From positions 1 to 8,147 of the forward strand of contig DMCT01000013.1 of the NCBI GenBank assembly GCA_003446665.1: a stretch of 8,147 bases of DNA, read 5' to 3'. A program made the translations under genes and the position numbers. Source of the DNA: Synergistaceae bacterium (GTDB lineage Bacteria; Synergistota; Synergistia; Synergistales; Thermovirgaceae). Position 1 is the stretch's first letter. Each line of letters begins with the position of its first letter. Below, piece after piece: positions 1 to 5,884 of the stretch. Below the pieces are notes generated by a model that saw nothing but the letters and a program-made list of their open reading frames with translations, had not been told where the DNA came from and searched no databases.

Positions 1-1454
1 CTCGTCCCCAAGGGGAGCCTCGAAGGTATCTTGTCGTATCCCCACACCCTGGCCACTTCTTCGACCAGGTCCTCTTCTATGGATACATCCGGTCTGTAGC
101 TAGGTACCCGGTAAACCCTGCGGCTCTTCTGTACCGCGGCTTCCTCGAATCCGAGCCCTTTCAAAATCCCGGAGGCCATTTCCTGGTCGTCTGTCAGCAG
201 GATTTTTTCCAGCGTCTTTTTCTCAAGGGGCACCGTCTTTGGAAACTTTTCGCCCTCCGAACCCTCGACTACCATGCCCAGAGGCCGTGCGGCCTTCCAG
301 GAAGAAAGCAGGCCGAAAATCTCGCAGACCGCCGGTTTTGCCTTTTGAGGATCCACTATACGGGCGTAACGATAGGAGGCCTCGCTCGGCAAGGATAACC
401 GCCTGCTGGTTCGGCTTACCCTTATGGAATCGAAATTCGCAGATTCTATAAGGATAACCCTGGTGTTTTCGTTTATTTCGGTATGGAGACCGCCCATTAC
501 ACCCGCCAGGGCTATCGGAACTCCTCCGCTGGTAATGAGAAGGTCTTCGGTCGTAAGCGACCTTTCTTTACCGTCAAGAGTTACTATGGTTTCGCCGTCT
601 CGCGCGGATCTGACGGTAATTTCCTTACCGGGCAAAAGATCGGCGTCGAAGGCATGAAGGGGTTGCCCGGTGGAAAGCATGACAAGGTTCGTCGCGTCGA
701 CTATGTTGCTTACGGGCCTCATCCCCGCAAGGCAAAGCCTGACACGTGAGCTTACAGGCGAGGGCCTGATCGACACGGAGTCCGCGTAACCAAGGACATA
801 AAGAGAGCAGTCGGGATCCTCGAGCCTGACGCCCTCGAAGTCGCCGAGCCAATTCCCCGCAGATGGGAAAGTCTCTTTGGTTTGCAGCAGACGGGACCCT
901 GGGACGATCCCTGCCACTTCGACGGCAAGGCCCTTAATGCTCAGCAAATCCCCTCTGTTGGGTGTTATAGACAAGTCGAAGACAAGATCGTCCAACCCCA
1001 AAAGTTTCCTGATATCCTTGCCAGGCGGGGTCCCTGGGTCGAGCTTCAGGATACCGAATTCGTCGGCGACATCGGGCAGACCTATCTCTTCGGCGGAAAG
1101 CATCATGCCTTCGCTTTTTATTCCATCGAAATCTCTTTTGCCGATCTTTGTCCCGTCGGCAAGAACAGACCCGGGAGGCCCGTAAGGGACACAGGCATGA
1201 AGTTCCAGGTTCGGGGCAGCCGATACACAGACTGCTTTTCCTGTTCCTGTTTCAATTTCTGCCACGTACAGATCCTTACGTTCGGGATGAATTTCGAGTT
1301 TTTCTATCCTTGCGCTTACGGCACCCTTAAACCGCGCACAGGGTTTTTCCATGCCCTCGACCTCGGTACCGGTTTCAGTCAGTCGGCGGGCGAGACTTTC
1401 CGGCTCCAGATCTGTTTCCACGAATTCGAGCAGCCAGTTCAAAGACATCTTCAT
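1..1454 (-). CDS. pheT: Phenylalanine--tRNA ligase beta subunit, N-terminal 484 residues (3' end outside window)
   Basis: This is the beta chain of the cytoplasmic alpha2-beta2 phenylalanyl-tRNA synthetase, which binds tRNA-Phe and edits Tyr-tRNA-Phe. Reading from the ATG at 1454 gives 484 uninterrupted codons to the window edge. The family is usually about 800 residues, so roughly the last 40% (core fold and anticodon-binding region) lies outside. Visible in order: an OB-fold tRNA-binding domain (about residues 42-150, with HPERKDLYVAEIETG and KSEGMMLS); the SITPNRGD segment (162-169); the B3/B4 editing domain (about 205-375, with GQPLHAFD at 263-270 and ESANFD from 337); and the B5 domain (about 405-480, ending in EEVARVWGYDKIP). 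The start overlaps the pheS stop by four bases (ATGA), which suggests translational coupling. A GGAGGAGG lies 12 bases upstream, inside pheS. The segment SEASYRYARIVDP (358-370) departs from the usual RGVDP wording. Identity is secure; only completeness is limited by the window. Confidence 0.97.
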   Translation of the reverse strand, partial: MKMSLNWLLEFVETDLEPESLARRLTETGTEVEGMEKPCARFKGAVSARIEKLEIHPERKDLYVAEIETGTGKAVCVSAAPNLELHACVPYGPPGSVLADGTKIGKRDFDGIKSEGMMLSAEEIGLPDVADEFGILKLDPGTPPGKDIRKLLGLDDLVFDLSITPNRGDLLSIKGLAVEVAGIVPGSRLLQTKETFPSAGNWLGDFEGVRLEDPDCSLYVLGYADSVSIRPSPVSSRVRLCLAGMRPVSNIVDATNLVMLSTGQPLHAFDADLLPGKEITVRSARDGETIVTLDGKERSLTTEDLLITSGGVPIALAGVMGGLHTEINENTRVILIESANFDSIRVSRTSRRLSLPSEASYRYARIVDPQKAKPAVCEIFGLLSSWKAARPLGMVVEGSEGEKFPKTVPLEKKTLEKILLTDDQEMASGILKGLGFEEAAVQKSRRVYRVPSYRPDVSIEEDLVEEVARVWGYDKIPSRLPLGT

Positions 1455-2497
1455 CGTAAACTTTGGCCTCCTCCGGTCAGGAAGGGGAGGTCCCCTTCAA
1501 AGAAGATCCTGAGATCGTCAAGTCCGTATTTCAGCATGGCTATTCTGTCAAGCCCCATGCCCCAGGCAAAACCGTTATATTTCGACGGATCCACGCCACC
1601 TGCCACAAGCACGTTCGGATGGGACATTCCGCTTCCCGCGATCTCAAGCCAACCCGTGCCCTTGCAGATACGACAATCCTGATTTTTACCGCCGCAGGCA
1701 ACACACTCCACATCCATTTCTATGGACGGTTCGGTAAACGGGAAGTAGCTGGCCCTGTATCGAACGTCCAGCGTCCTCCCGAAAATCCTTCCGACAAACG
1801 CCTCAAGGCACCCTTTCAGTTCCGCAACGGAAACGTTTTCATCAACGAGCAGGCCTTCCAGCTGATGAAACATGGGGGAATGAGTCGGGTCATTGTCTCT
1901 CCTGTAGACTTTTCCAGGGACGATTATGCGGATCGGGGCCCCCCAGCGTCGAAGTGCCCTTACTTCCACAGGCGAGGTGTGGGTGCGCAGCAGAAGCCCG
2001 TTTTCGACATAAAAGGTATCCTGCATATCCCGAGCCGGGTGATGAGGAGGGATATTCAGTGCCTCGAAATTGTAGTAATCGTTTTCCATCTCCGGGCCGA
2101 AGGCCACGGTGAACCCCAATGAGGCGAAGATTTCCACGGCTTCGTGGGTAACCTGTTCAACCGGGTGACATCCACCCCAGGGGCGCCATCTTGAAGGCAG
2201 AGTCACATCGATTTTCTCCTGTCGCTCCTTCTTTAAGAAAGTTTCCGCTTCCAGAGAAGTCTTTCTTTCCTCAAGGAGCGCTTCCATTTCGCGCCTCAAG
2301 ACGTTCAGCCTTTGACCTGCCTCCGGCCTCATTGTCTCGGGGAGGCCCCCGATGGATTTAAGCAATTGCGTGACCTTGCCCTTTTTTCCGAGGAACCCTA
2401 CCCTTATGGAGTGGAGCTCCTCAGGCGTTTGTGCCTTTTCTAGCCTTTCTATGAAGTCATTTTTCAGCTCGGGAACTTTATCCGGAAAATCGCTCAA
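1451..2497 (-). CDS. pheS: Phenylalanine--tRNA ligase alpha subunit
   Basis: This is the catalytic alpha chain of phenylalanyl-tRNA synthetase, which attaches Phe to tRNA-Phe using ATP in the cytoplasm with PheT. Numbering from the GTG at 2509 (352 residues): a charged N-terminal coiled-coil arm that contacts tRNA (about 1-95); the class II motif 1 region (WGGCHPVEQ, 111-119); FGPEMENDYYNFEALNIP (137-154); motif 2 (VYRRDNDPTHSPMFHQLEGL, 201-220); and motif 3 (NGFAWGMGLDRIAMLKYG, 312-329). Four cysteines (269, 272, 279, 282) form a CxxC-x6-CxxC knuckle followed by KGTGWLEIAGSGM, an insert I associate with many Gram-positive-type PheS proteins. I place the start at the TTG at 2497 (348 residues), because GAGGTG lies 9 bases before it. 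The GTG at 2509 gives four more residues but is itself part of that SD. The gene follows ktrA by about 41 bases and overlaps pheT by four. No leader peptide or T-box fits in the gap. Confidence 0.96.
   Translation of the reverse strand: MSDFPDKVPELKNDFIERLEKAQTPEELHSIRVGFLGKKGKVTQLLKSIGGLPETMRPEAGQRLNVLRREMEALLEERKTSLEAETFLKKERQEKIDVTLPSRWRPWGGCHPVEQVTHEAVEIFASLGFTVAFGPEMENDYYNFEALNIPPHHPARDMQDTFYVENGLLLRTHTSPVEVRALRRWGAPIRIIVPGKVYRRDNDPTHSPMFHQLEGLLVDENVSVAELKGCLEAFVGRIFGRTLDVRYRASYFPFTEPSIEMDVECVACGGKNQDCRICKGTGWLEIAGSGMSHPNVLVAGGVDPSKYNGFAWGMGLDRIAMLKYGLDDLRIFFEGDLPFLTGGGQSLR
1467..1474 (-). promoter_or_regulatory. Ribosome binding site of pheT, inside the end of pheS
   Basis: The minus strand reads GGAGGAGG here, 12 bases before the ATG at 1454. 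These bases also encode Gly residues of the Thr-Gly-Gly-Gly run near the PheS C-terminus. A second in-frame ATG at 1448 is further away (18 bases), so the 1454 start is preferred. The site plus the ATGA overlap fits coupled synthesis of the two subunits in equal amounts. Confidence 0.7.
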
Positions 2498-2506
2498 GAT
2501 AAATGC

Positions 2507-2512
2507 CACCTC
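2507..2512 (-). promoter_or_regulatory. Ribosome binding site that decides the pheS start
   Basis: The minus strand reads GAGGTG, six matches to the anti-SD complement AAGGAGGTGA. It stands nine bases before the in-frame TTG at 2497. The GTG at 2509, the furthest upstream possible start, is the last half of this motif and has no purine-rich site in front of it. The TTG start is therefore inferred, but the two starts differ by only four residues. Confidence 0.5.
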
Positions 2513-2538
2513 GTTTTCTAAGAAACTTTTTTGAGGAA

Positions 2539-3237
2539 CTAGCCTTTTTCTTTGGATTTATCGATTTTTACAGCCAATTGACCGATATTTTGACGCAAGG
2601 CCGCTATGACAAGGCTGTCGGTTTCCTCTATTACCGTATCGGCTCTGGGGAGAAAACTGTTTTCACCCCGTTTAACAAGCAGGACAACTGCATTATAGCG
2701 GTTACGGAATTCAAGCTCCACGAGGCTTTTGCCGACCATTTCCCCGGTCGGTGTTATTTCCCCCACCAGAAAATCGCTGCCCGGAAGCTCCGTAAACTGG
2801 GCCAGTACTGGGTGAGAAATATGTTCGGCAACCCGATGGCCCAGATCTCTTTCAGGGAAATACACTCTCGAGGCACCTATCCTTGCGAGCACCTTGGCGT
2901 GAATCGCGTTTTGGGCACGTGCAGTAACCGCCGGAACCCCGAGGCCTATAAGGATCGTGGTAGCCAGTATACTGGCCTCTATGTTCTCACCTATGGCTAC
3001 GACAGCGATATCGGCTTCCTTGGCCCCGGCCTTGACGAGAGCATCCTCATCGGTTGCGTCCACCTGGGCGGCCAGATCTATCACGTCCGATAATTCTTCG
3101 ACCCTGGCCCTGACCTTGTCCACGCCAATGACACTTTCCCCGAGCTCCGTCAGGCGCTCGCAGACAGCCTTGCCGAAACGACCAAGTCCTACGACCATGC
3201 AGGTTTTCCTTTTATTTCCTCCTTTTTTGCCTTTCAT
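2539..3237 (-). CDS. ktrA: Ktr/Trk potassium uptake system regulatory subunit (RCK, KtrA/TrkA type)
   Basis: This is a cytoplasmic gating protein of 232 residues that forms a ring on a KtrB-type K+ channel and controls it by nucleotide binding. An N-terminal Rossmann RCK_N domain starts at about residue 12, with the glycine motif GLGRFG (17-22). Asp40 ends the second strand, where it typically meets the ribose of the nucleotide. The domain runs to about residue 135. A single RCK_C domain follows (about 148-225, FLVGEITPTGEMVGKSL onward); in Firmicutes this domain can bind c-di-AMP, but that is family knowledge, not seen here. One RCK pair of this length is typical of KtrA, whereas E. coli TrkA is a tandem duplication about twice as long. 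The start is the ATG at 3237 with AAGGGG seven bases upstream. The first 11 residues are lysine/glycine rich (MKGKKGGNKRK). The gene lies 15 bases after its probable partner ktrB, so the two are surely co-transcribed. Confidence 0.92.
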   Translation of the reverse strand: MKGKKGGNKRKTCMVVGLGRFGKAVCERLTELGESVIGVDKVRARVEELSDVIDLAAQVDATDEDALVKAGAKEADIAVVAIGENIEASILATTILIGLGVPAVTARAQNAIHAKVLARIGASRVYFPERDLGHRVAEHISHPVLAQFTELPGSDFLVGEITPTGEMVGKSLVELEFRNRYNAVVLLVKRGENSFLPRADTVIEETDSLVIAALRQNIGQLAVKIDKSKEKG

Positions 3238-3252
3238 CGAACCGCCCCTTTT

Positions 3253-4509
3253 TTATATGGGTACATTCGTATCAGCATAGGATATCCTTGTTTTGTCCTC
3301 TGTTTCCAGCATCCCGTATACGAAGGTGACTATCCCGACACGCCCCCAAAACATCAACAGGATCAGGATGAGTTTACCCGTGTCCGAAAGCTCTCCAGTG
3401 ATTCCCGTCGAAAGCCCCACAGTACCCAGTGCTGAAACGACTTCGAAGAACACACCCCTGAAATCGAAGGGCTCTGTCAGACTAAGAATGAAAGCGCTTC
3501 CGAGAATAGTCCCAACATAAAGGAACGTCAACGTTAGAGCTTTCCTCACCGTCTGCGGTGGCAAACGATGGCCCGAAAGAACGACTTCTTTCCTGCCCCT
3601 TATATCGGTAATGCTGGAAAGCGCCAAAATACCGAAGGTTGTAGTCTTCATTCCTCCGCCCGTAGACCCGGGGGAGGCACCTATTATCATGAGCAGACAG
3701 AGAACGAAAAGGCCTGTGGTGGACATGGCGGGAATGGAAATGGTGTTGAACCCTGCCGTCCTCGCGGTTATCGACTGGAAAAGGGCGTTCCAGATTTTAA
3801 GATGAAACGGGATCCCCCGGAACAGGCCGTTCCACTCGGATATAAGCAGCAAAAACGAACCCACAATAATGAGCGTGAAGGTAACCGAAAGGACAAGGCG
3901 ACAATAAGGAGAGAGTCTTCTACCCCGGGGCAAGGACACCACCTCGGAGAGGGGAATGAAGCCAAGGCCGCCCAGGACAATAAGGGCCATGACTGTACCC
4001 GGTATGGTACCCGTTTCCGAAAACGCGACCAGACTGCCGGAAAAGGTGGAAAAACCGGCATTGCAGAAGGCACTGACGCTGTGGAATACCGCATTGTACA
4101 TGGCTCGTGCAGGTTCGAAGTACTCCAGAAATGCCCCAAAAAGCAAAAGCGCACCGAAAAGCTCGATGGCAAAGGTCATCTTCAATATTTTCGCGAGCAG
4201 CCTCACCGCACCGGCTGGAGTGTCCAGTCCCAGTCCGCCGGTAAAAAGAAGCCTTTGACGGATTCCTATTTTGGACCCCCTAAGCAGAGGTAAAGCCGTA
4301 AAGGCAGTCATTACTCCCAGTCCGCCCATCTGTATCAGAAGCAGAACAACCCATTGGGAAAAAGGCGAAAGGAAGCTTCCCGTATCGACAACTATCAGTC
4401 CTGTCACACACACAGCCGATGTGGCCGTAAAAAGGGCATCTATCAACCTCAGGGGCTTGTAAAAAAAATTTCCCGTCCATAGAAGAAAGGTTCCCGAGGC
4501 AATAAGCAT
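3253..4509 (-). CDS. ktrB: Ktr/Trk potassium transporter channel subunit (KtrB/TrkH type); N-terminal start uncertain
   Basis: This is an inner-membrane K+ translocating subunit of the SKT superfamily. From the ATG at 4509 it has 418 residues. All four pore loops are present, each with its filter glycine: SAVCVTGL (Gly37), SAFCNAGFS (Gly152), TARTAGFN (Gly253) and SALGTVGLS (Gly365). The glycine-rich intramembrane gating loop of the third repeat is visible (GASPGSTGGGMK, 277-288), as is the C-terminal helix with Arg390 (FWGRVGIVTF). At the ATG, the first hydrophobic segment is only about 11-13 residues long. The frame stays open upstream through rplT to about 4655, and the added residues (TERIIVRGFL just before Met1) look like the missing front of helix 1. 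However, there is no ATG, GTG or TTG there. An AUA at 4569, with AAGGGAGG ten bases before it, would give 438 residues, the usual KtrB size. Against that, the ATG has its own AAGGGGG at seven bases and a promoter-like element sits between the two. The coordinates use the ATG as the conservative choice. The partner ktrA follows by 15 bases. Confidence 0.92.
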   Translation of the reverse strand: MLIASGTFLLWTGNFFYKPLRLIDALFTATSAVCVTGLIVVDTGSFLSPFSQWVVLLLIQMGGLGVMTAFTALPLLRGSKIGIRQRLLFTGGLGLDTPAGAVRLLAKILKMTFAIELFGALLLFGAFLEYFEPARAMYNAVFHSVSAFCNAGFSTFSGSLVAFSETGTIPGTVMALIVLGGLGFIPLSEVVSLPRGRRLSPYCRLVLSVTFTLIIVGSFLLLISEWNGLFRGIPFHLKIWNALFQSITARTAGFNTISIPAMSTTGLFVLCLLMIIGASPGSTGGGMKTTTFGILALSSITDIRGRKEVVLSGHRLPPQTVRKALTLTFLYVGTILGSAFILSLTEPFDFRGVFFEVVSALGTVGLSTGITGELSDTGKLILILLMFWGRVGIVTFVYGMLETEDKTRISYADTNVPI

Positions 4510-4548
4510 CAGGAACCCCCTTACGATTATCCTCTCCGTGCGTAGGGC

Positions 4549-4577
4549 ACTATACGAACGGAAATTTATTGTCCCAA
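4549..4577 (-). promoter_or_regulatory. Candidate sigma-A/sigma-70 promoter for ktrB-ktrA-pheS-pheT
   Basis: Reading the minus strand, TTGGGA (4577-4572, four matches to TTGACA) is followed by exactly 17 bases and then TATAGT (4554-4549, five matches to TATAAT). It spans the end of rplT. Transcription would begin near 4542, about 33 bases before the ktrB ATG at 4509. The same -10 hexamer and spacing occur in the candidate infC promoter. This is a pattern match only; AT-rich junctions give chance hits. Confidence 0.42.
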
Positions 4578-4925
4578 CGCCTCCCTTGCCTGTTCCACAA
4601 GCTTGCGGAAGGCCGGCATATCCTGGATCGCGAGCTCGGAGAGCATCTTTCGGTTAATCTGGATATCCGCCTTCTTCAGACCGTTGATAAAATTGCTGTA
4701 GGACATGTCGTTCATCCTGGCGGCGGCACTGATCCTGGTAACCCAAAGACGCCTGAAGTCCCGTTTCCTGTTCCTGCGGTCCTTGTAGGCGTTCGAGAGT
4801 GCATGAAGCGAGGCTTCCCTCGCCCGTCTGTAAGTGTTTTTCTTCCTTCCGTAGAACCCCTTGGTAGTCTCGAAAAGTTTCTTGCGCTTTTTGTCGCTCG
4901 CGCTTCCACCTTTGACCCGCGGCAT
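4566..4925 (-). CDS. rplT: 50S ribosomal protein L20
   Basis: This is a large-subunit ribosomal protein that binds 23S rRNA early and is needed for 50S assembly; in several bacteria it also represses its own operon. The 119 residues match the family's usual length. The N-terminal extension is very basic (MPRVKGG, then lysine/arginine-rich stretches to about residue 60). The signature region KDRRNRKRDFRRLWVTRIS (48-66) is followed by AAARMNDMSYSNFINGLKK (67-85) and NRKMLSELA. The ATG at 4925 has an excellent AAGAGGTGAA six to seven bases upstream, and the MPRVK start is typical. The gene lies 75 bases after rpmI. Its TAA stop (4568-4566) overlaps a possible AUA start of ktrB in the form ATAA, and a promoter-like element for downstream genes lies across its last codons. 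Confidence 0.98.
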   Translation of the reverse strand: MPRVKGGSASDKKRKKLFETTKGFYGRKKNTYRRAREASLHALSNAYKDRRNRKRDFRRLWVTRISAAARMNDMSYSNFINGLKKADIQINRKMLSELAIQDMPAFRKLVEQAREALGQ

Positions 4926-4930
4926 GCGCG

Positions 4931-4940
4931 TTCACCTCTT
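4931..4940 (-). promoter_or_regulatory. Ribosome binding site of rplT
   Basis: The minus strand reads AAGAGGTGAA, eight matches around the anti-SD complement, ending five bases before the ATG at 4925. It is strong enough that rplT need not rely on coupling to rpmI, whose stop is 75 bases upstream. The rest of the rpmI-rplT spacer shows no convincing hairpin or promoter. Confidence 0.75.
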
Positions 4941-5000
4941 TCAGTCAGAATGTCTTGTTTTGGAACTATTGCGATACCTGCTGCATCATAAAAGCTATGT

Positions 5001-5198
5001 TTAACGGTTGGGCAGAAGCACTTCCATCTGCGCTTCCAGAGAGGGATGGAGATACCCTTTCTTGCGAAGCCGCCTCATTCTCTTCGAGTTTTTTTTGCGC
5101 AGAAGGTGTCCCCGTCCGCTTTTTTTGTAAGCGATTTTTCCGGTTCCAGTCCTGTGGAAGCGTTTTTTCGCTCCCGAATGAGTCTTCATTTTAGGCAT
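5001..5198 (-). CDS. rpmI: 50S ribosomal protein L35
   Basis: This is a small basic protein of the large ribosomal subunit. Its 65 residues have the normal family length. The N-terminus [20 protein letters not shown] is the classic L35 signature, followed by [20 protein letters not shown] and a short C-terminal helix. The start is the ATG at 5198, with GGGAGGT seven bases upstream. It lies between infC (87-base gap) and rplT (75-base gap), the standard infC-rpmI-rplT order. In enterobacteria L20 represses this gene by binding RNA around the infC-rpmI junction. Whether that occurs here cannot be told from the sequence, though the 87-base spacer is long enough for such an element. Confidence 0.98.
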   Translation of the reverse strand: MPKMKTHSGAKKRFHRTGTGKIAYKKSGRGHLLRKKNSKRMRRLRKKGYLHPSLEAQMEVLLPNR

Positions 5199-5285
5199 GC
5201 AGGAAACCTCCCAGTCTAATTTGTTTTCTCACGAGCCTCAGCCTCTATACACGGCCTCTATCTTCAATCCCGAAACAGGCCCCGC
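5199..5285 (-). promoter_or_regulatory. infC-rpmI spacer with hairpin and short direct repeats
   Basis: On the minus strand a possible stem pairs GGCCT (5281-5277) with AGGCC (5257-5253), with a smaller TTC/GAA stem inside. The octamer ATAGAGGC occurs twice (5261-5254 and 5248-5241), followed by a further GAGGC (5239-5235). The rpmI ribosome binding site GGGAGGT ends the spacer. This is where the L20 translational operator lies in E. coli, so a regulatory role is possible, but no specific L20 target fold can be recognised by eye. Confidence 0.3.
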
Positions 5286-5870
5286 TCAATTTTCCTTCTC
5301 CGGCGAGCCGACTTCTCGGGAATCCGCTTCCGTTTTTTGTGGCTTTTTCTTTTGCGGGATGGGTGACAGCATCATACGCATATACCGTCCTTCCATCCTT
5401 GGAGGCACTTCGACTTTTCCAAGTCCTTCGCAATCTTTCATCACTTTTTCAAGCACCTCGCGCCCTCTGTCCAGGAAGGCCATCTCCCTTCCCCTGAAGA
5501 AAACGGCTACCTTGACACGGTGCCCTGCCTCGAGGAAATTTTTAATGGCCTTGGTCTTGAACTCGTAATCGTGCTGATCGATTTTAGGGCGCATCTTCAT
5601 TTCCTTTACGGTCTGGCTCTTGGTTTTCCTGCGGGCGTCTTTTTCGCGTTTCTGCTGCTGATACTTGTACTTCCCGTAATCAAGAATTCGACATACGGGC
5701 GGGTCGGCCTGAGGCGCCACCTCCACCAGGTCCAGTTCCCGCTCCTCCGCGAGGGCAAGGGCCTTGCCGACCGGAATTACGCCAACTTTAACCCCCTGGT
5801 CGTCGATGAGCAGAACTTCCTTTGCTCTGATTTCCTCATTGATTCTCGGTTCGTCACTTTGTTTAGCTAT
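5286..5870 (-). CDS. infC: Translation initiation factor IF-3, probable AUA start
   Basis: IF3 binds the 30S subunit, prevents premature 50S joining and checks the start codon and initiator tRNA. From the ATA at 5870 the protein has 194 residues. The N-domain runs from about 5 to 82 (DEPRINEEIRAKEVLLID, then DLVEVAPQADPPVCRILDYG at 47-66, the family signature). A linker and the C-domain follow (about 85-172, with MKMRPKIDQHDYEFKTKAI and the VEVPPRMEGRYMRMML end). A charged tail of about 22 residues (PQKKKPQKTEADSREV onward) extends past the usual end. The first standard start codon in frame is a GTG at 5726, deep inside the N-domain, and would delete 48 conserved residues. The ATA has a perfect GGAGGTG seven bases upstream. 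Non-AUG starts are known for infC (AUU in E. coli) and allow IF3 to repress its own translation; extending that to AUA here is inference. Identity is certain, the start codon likely. Confidence 0.96.
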   Translation of the reverse strand: MAKQSDEPRINEEIRAKEVLLIDDQGVKVGVIPVGKALALAEERELDLVEVAPQADPPVCRILDYGKYKYQQQKREKDARRKTKSQTVKEMKMRPKIDQHDYEFKTKAIKNFLEAGHRVKVAVFFRGREMAFLDRGREVLEKVMKDCEGLGKVEVPPRMEGRYMRMMLSPIPQKKKPQKTEADSREVGSPEKEN

Positions 5871-5884
5871 TGTCCGACACCTCC
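5868..5884 (-). promoter_or_regulatory. infC Shine-Dalgarno and AUA initiation codon
   Basis: The minus strand reads GGAGGTG (5884-5878), seven bases (TCGGACA), then ATA (5870-5868) followed by GCT AAA CAA in the infC frame. No ATG, GTG or TTG occurs in that frame between the SD and codon 49. The strong SD at ideal spacing makes AUA the best start. Automated callers would probably choose the GTG at 5726 and truncate the protein. Confidence 0.72.

Noticed and set aside
882..1682. Long plus-strand open frame of 266 codons opposite pheT/pheS.
   Set aside because: It lies across the reverse complement of well-recognised pheT and pheS and shows no family motif; it is a shadow of their codon bias. 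The same applies to the frames at 3568-4293 (opposite ktrB) and 7214-7933 (opposite thrS).
2498..2538. A pheM-like leader peptide or attenuator in front of pheS, as in E. coli.
   Set aside because: Only about 41 bases separate ktrA from pheS, with no Phe-rich small frame and no terminator hairpin.
5727..5870. A frameshift or truncation at the 5' end of infC, suggested by the late GTG at 5726.
   Set aside because: The frame is open and encodes the full conserved IF3 N-domain up to an ATA with an ideal SD; a non-AUG start explains it without damage.
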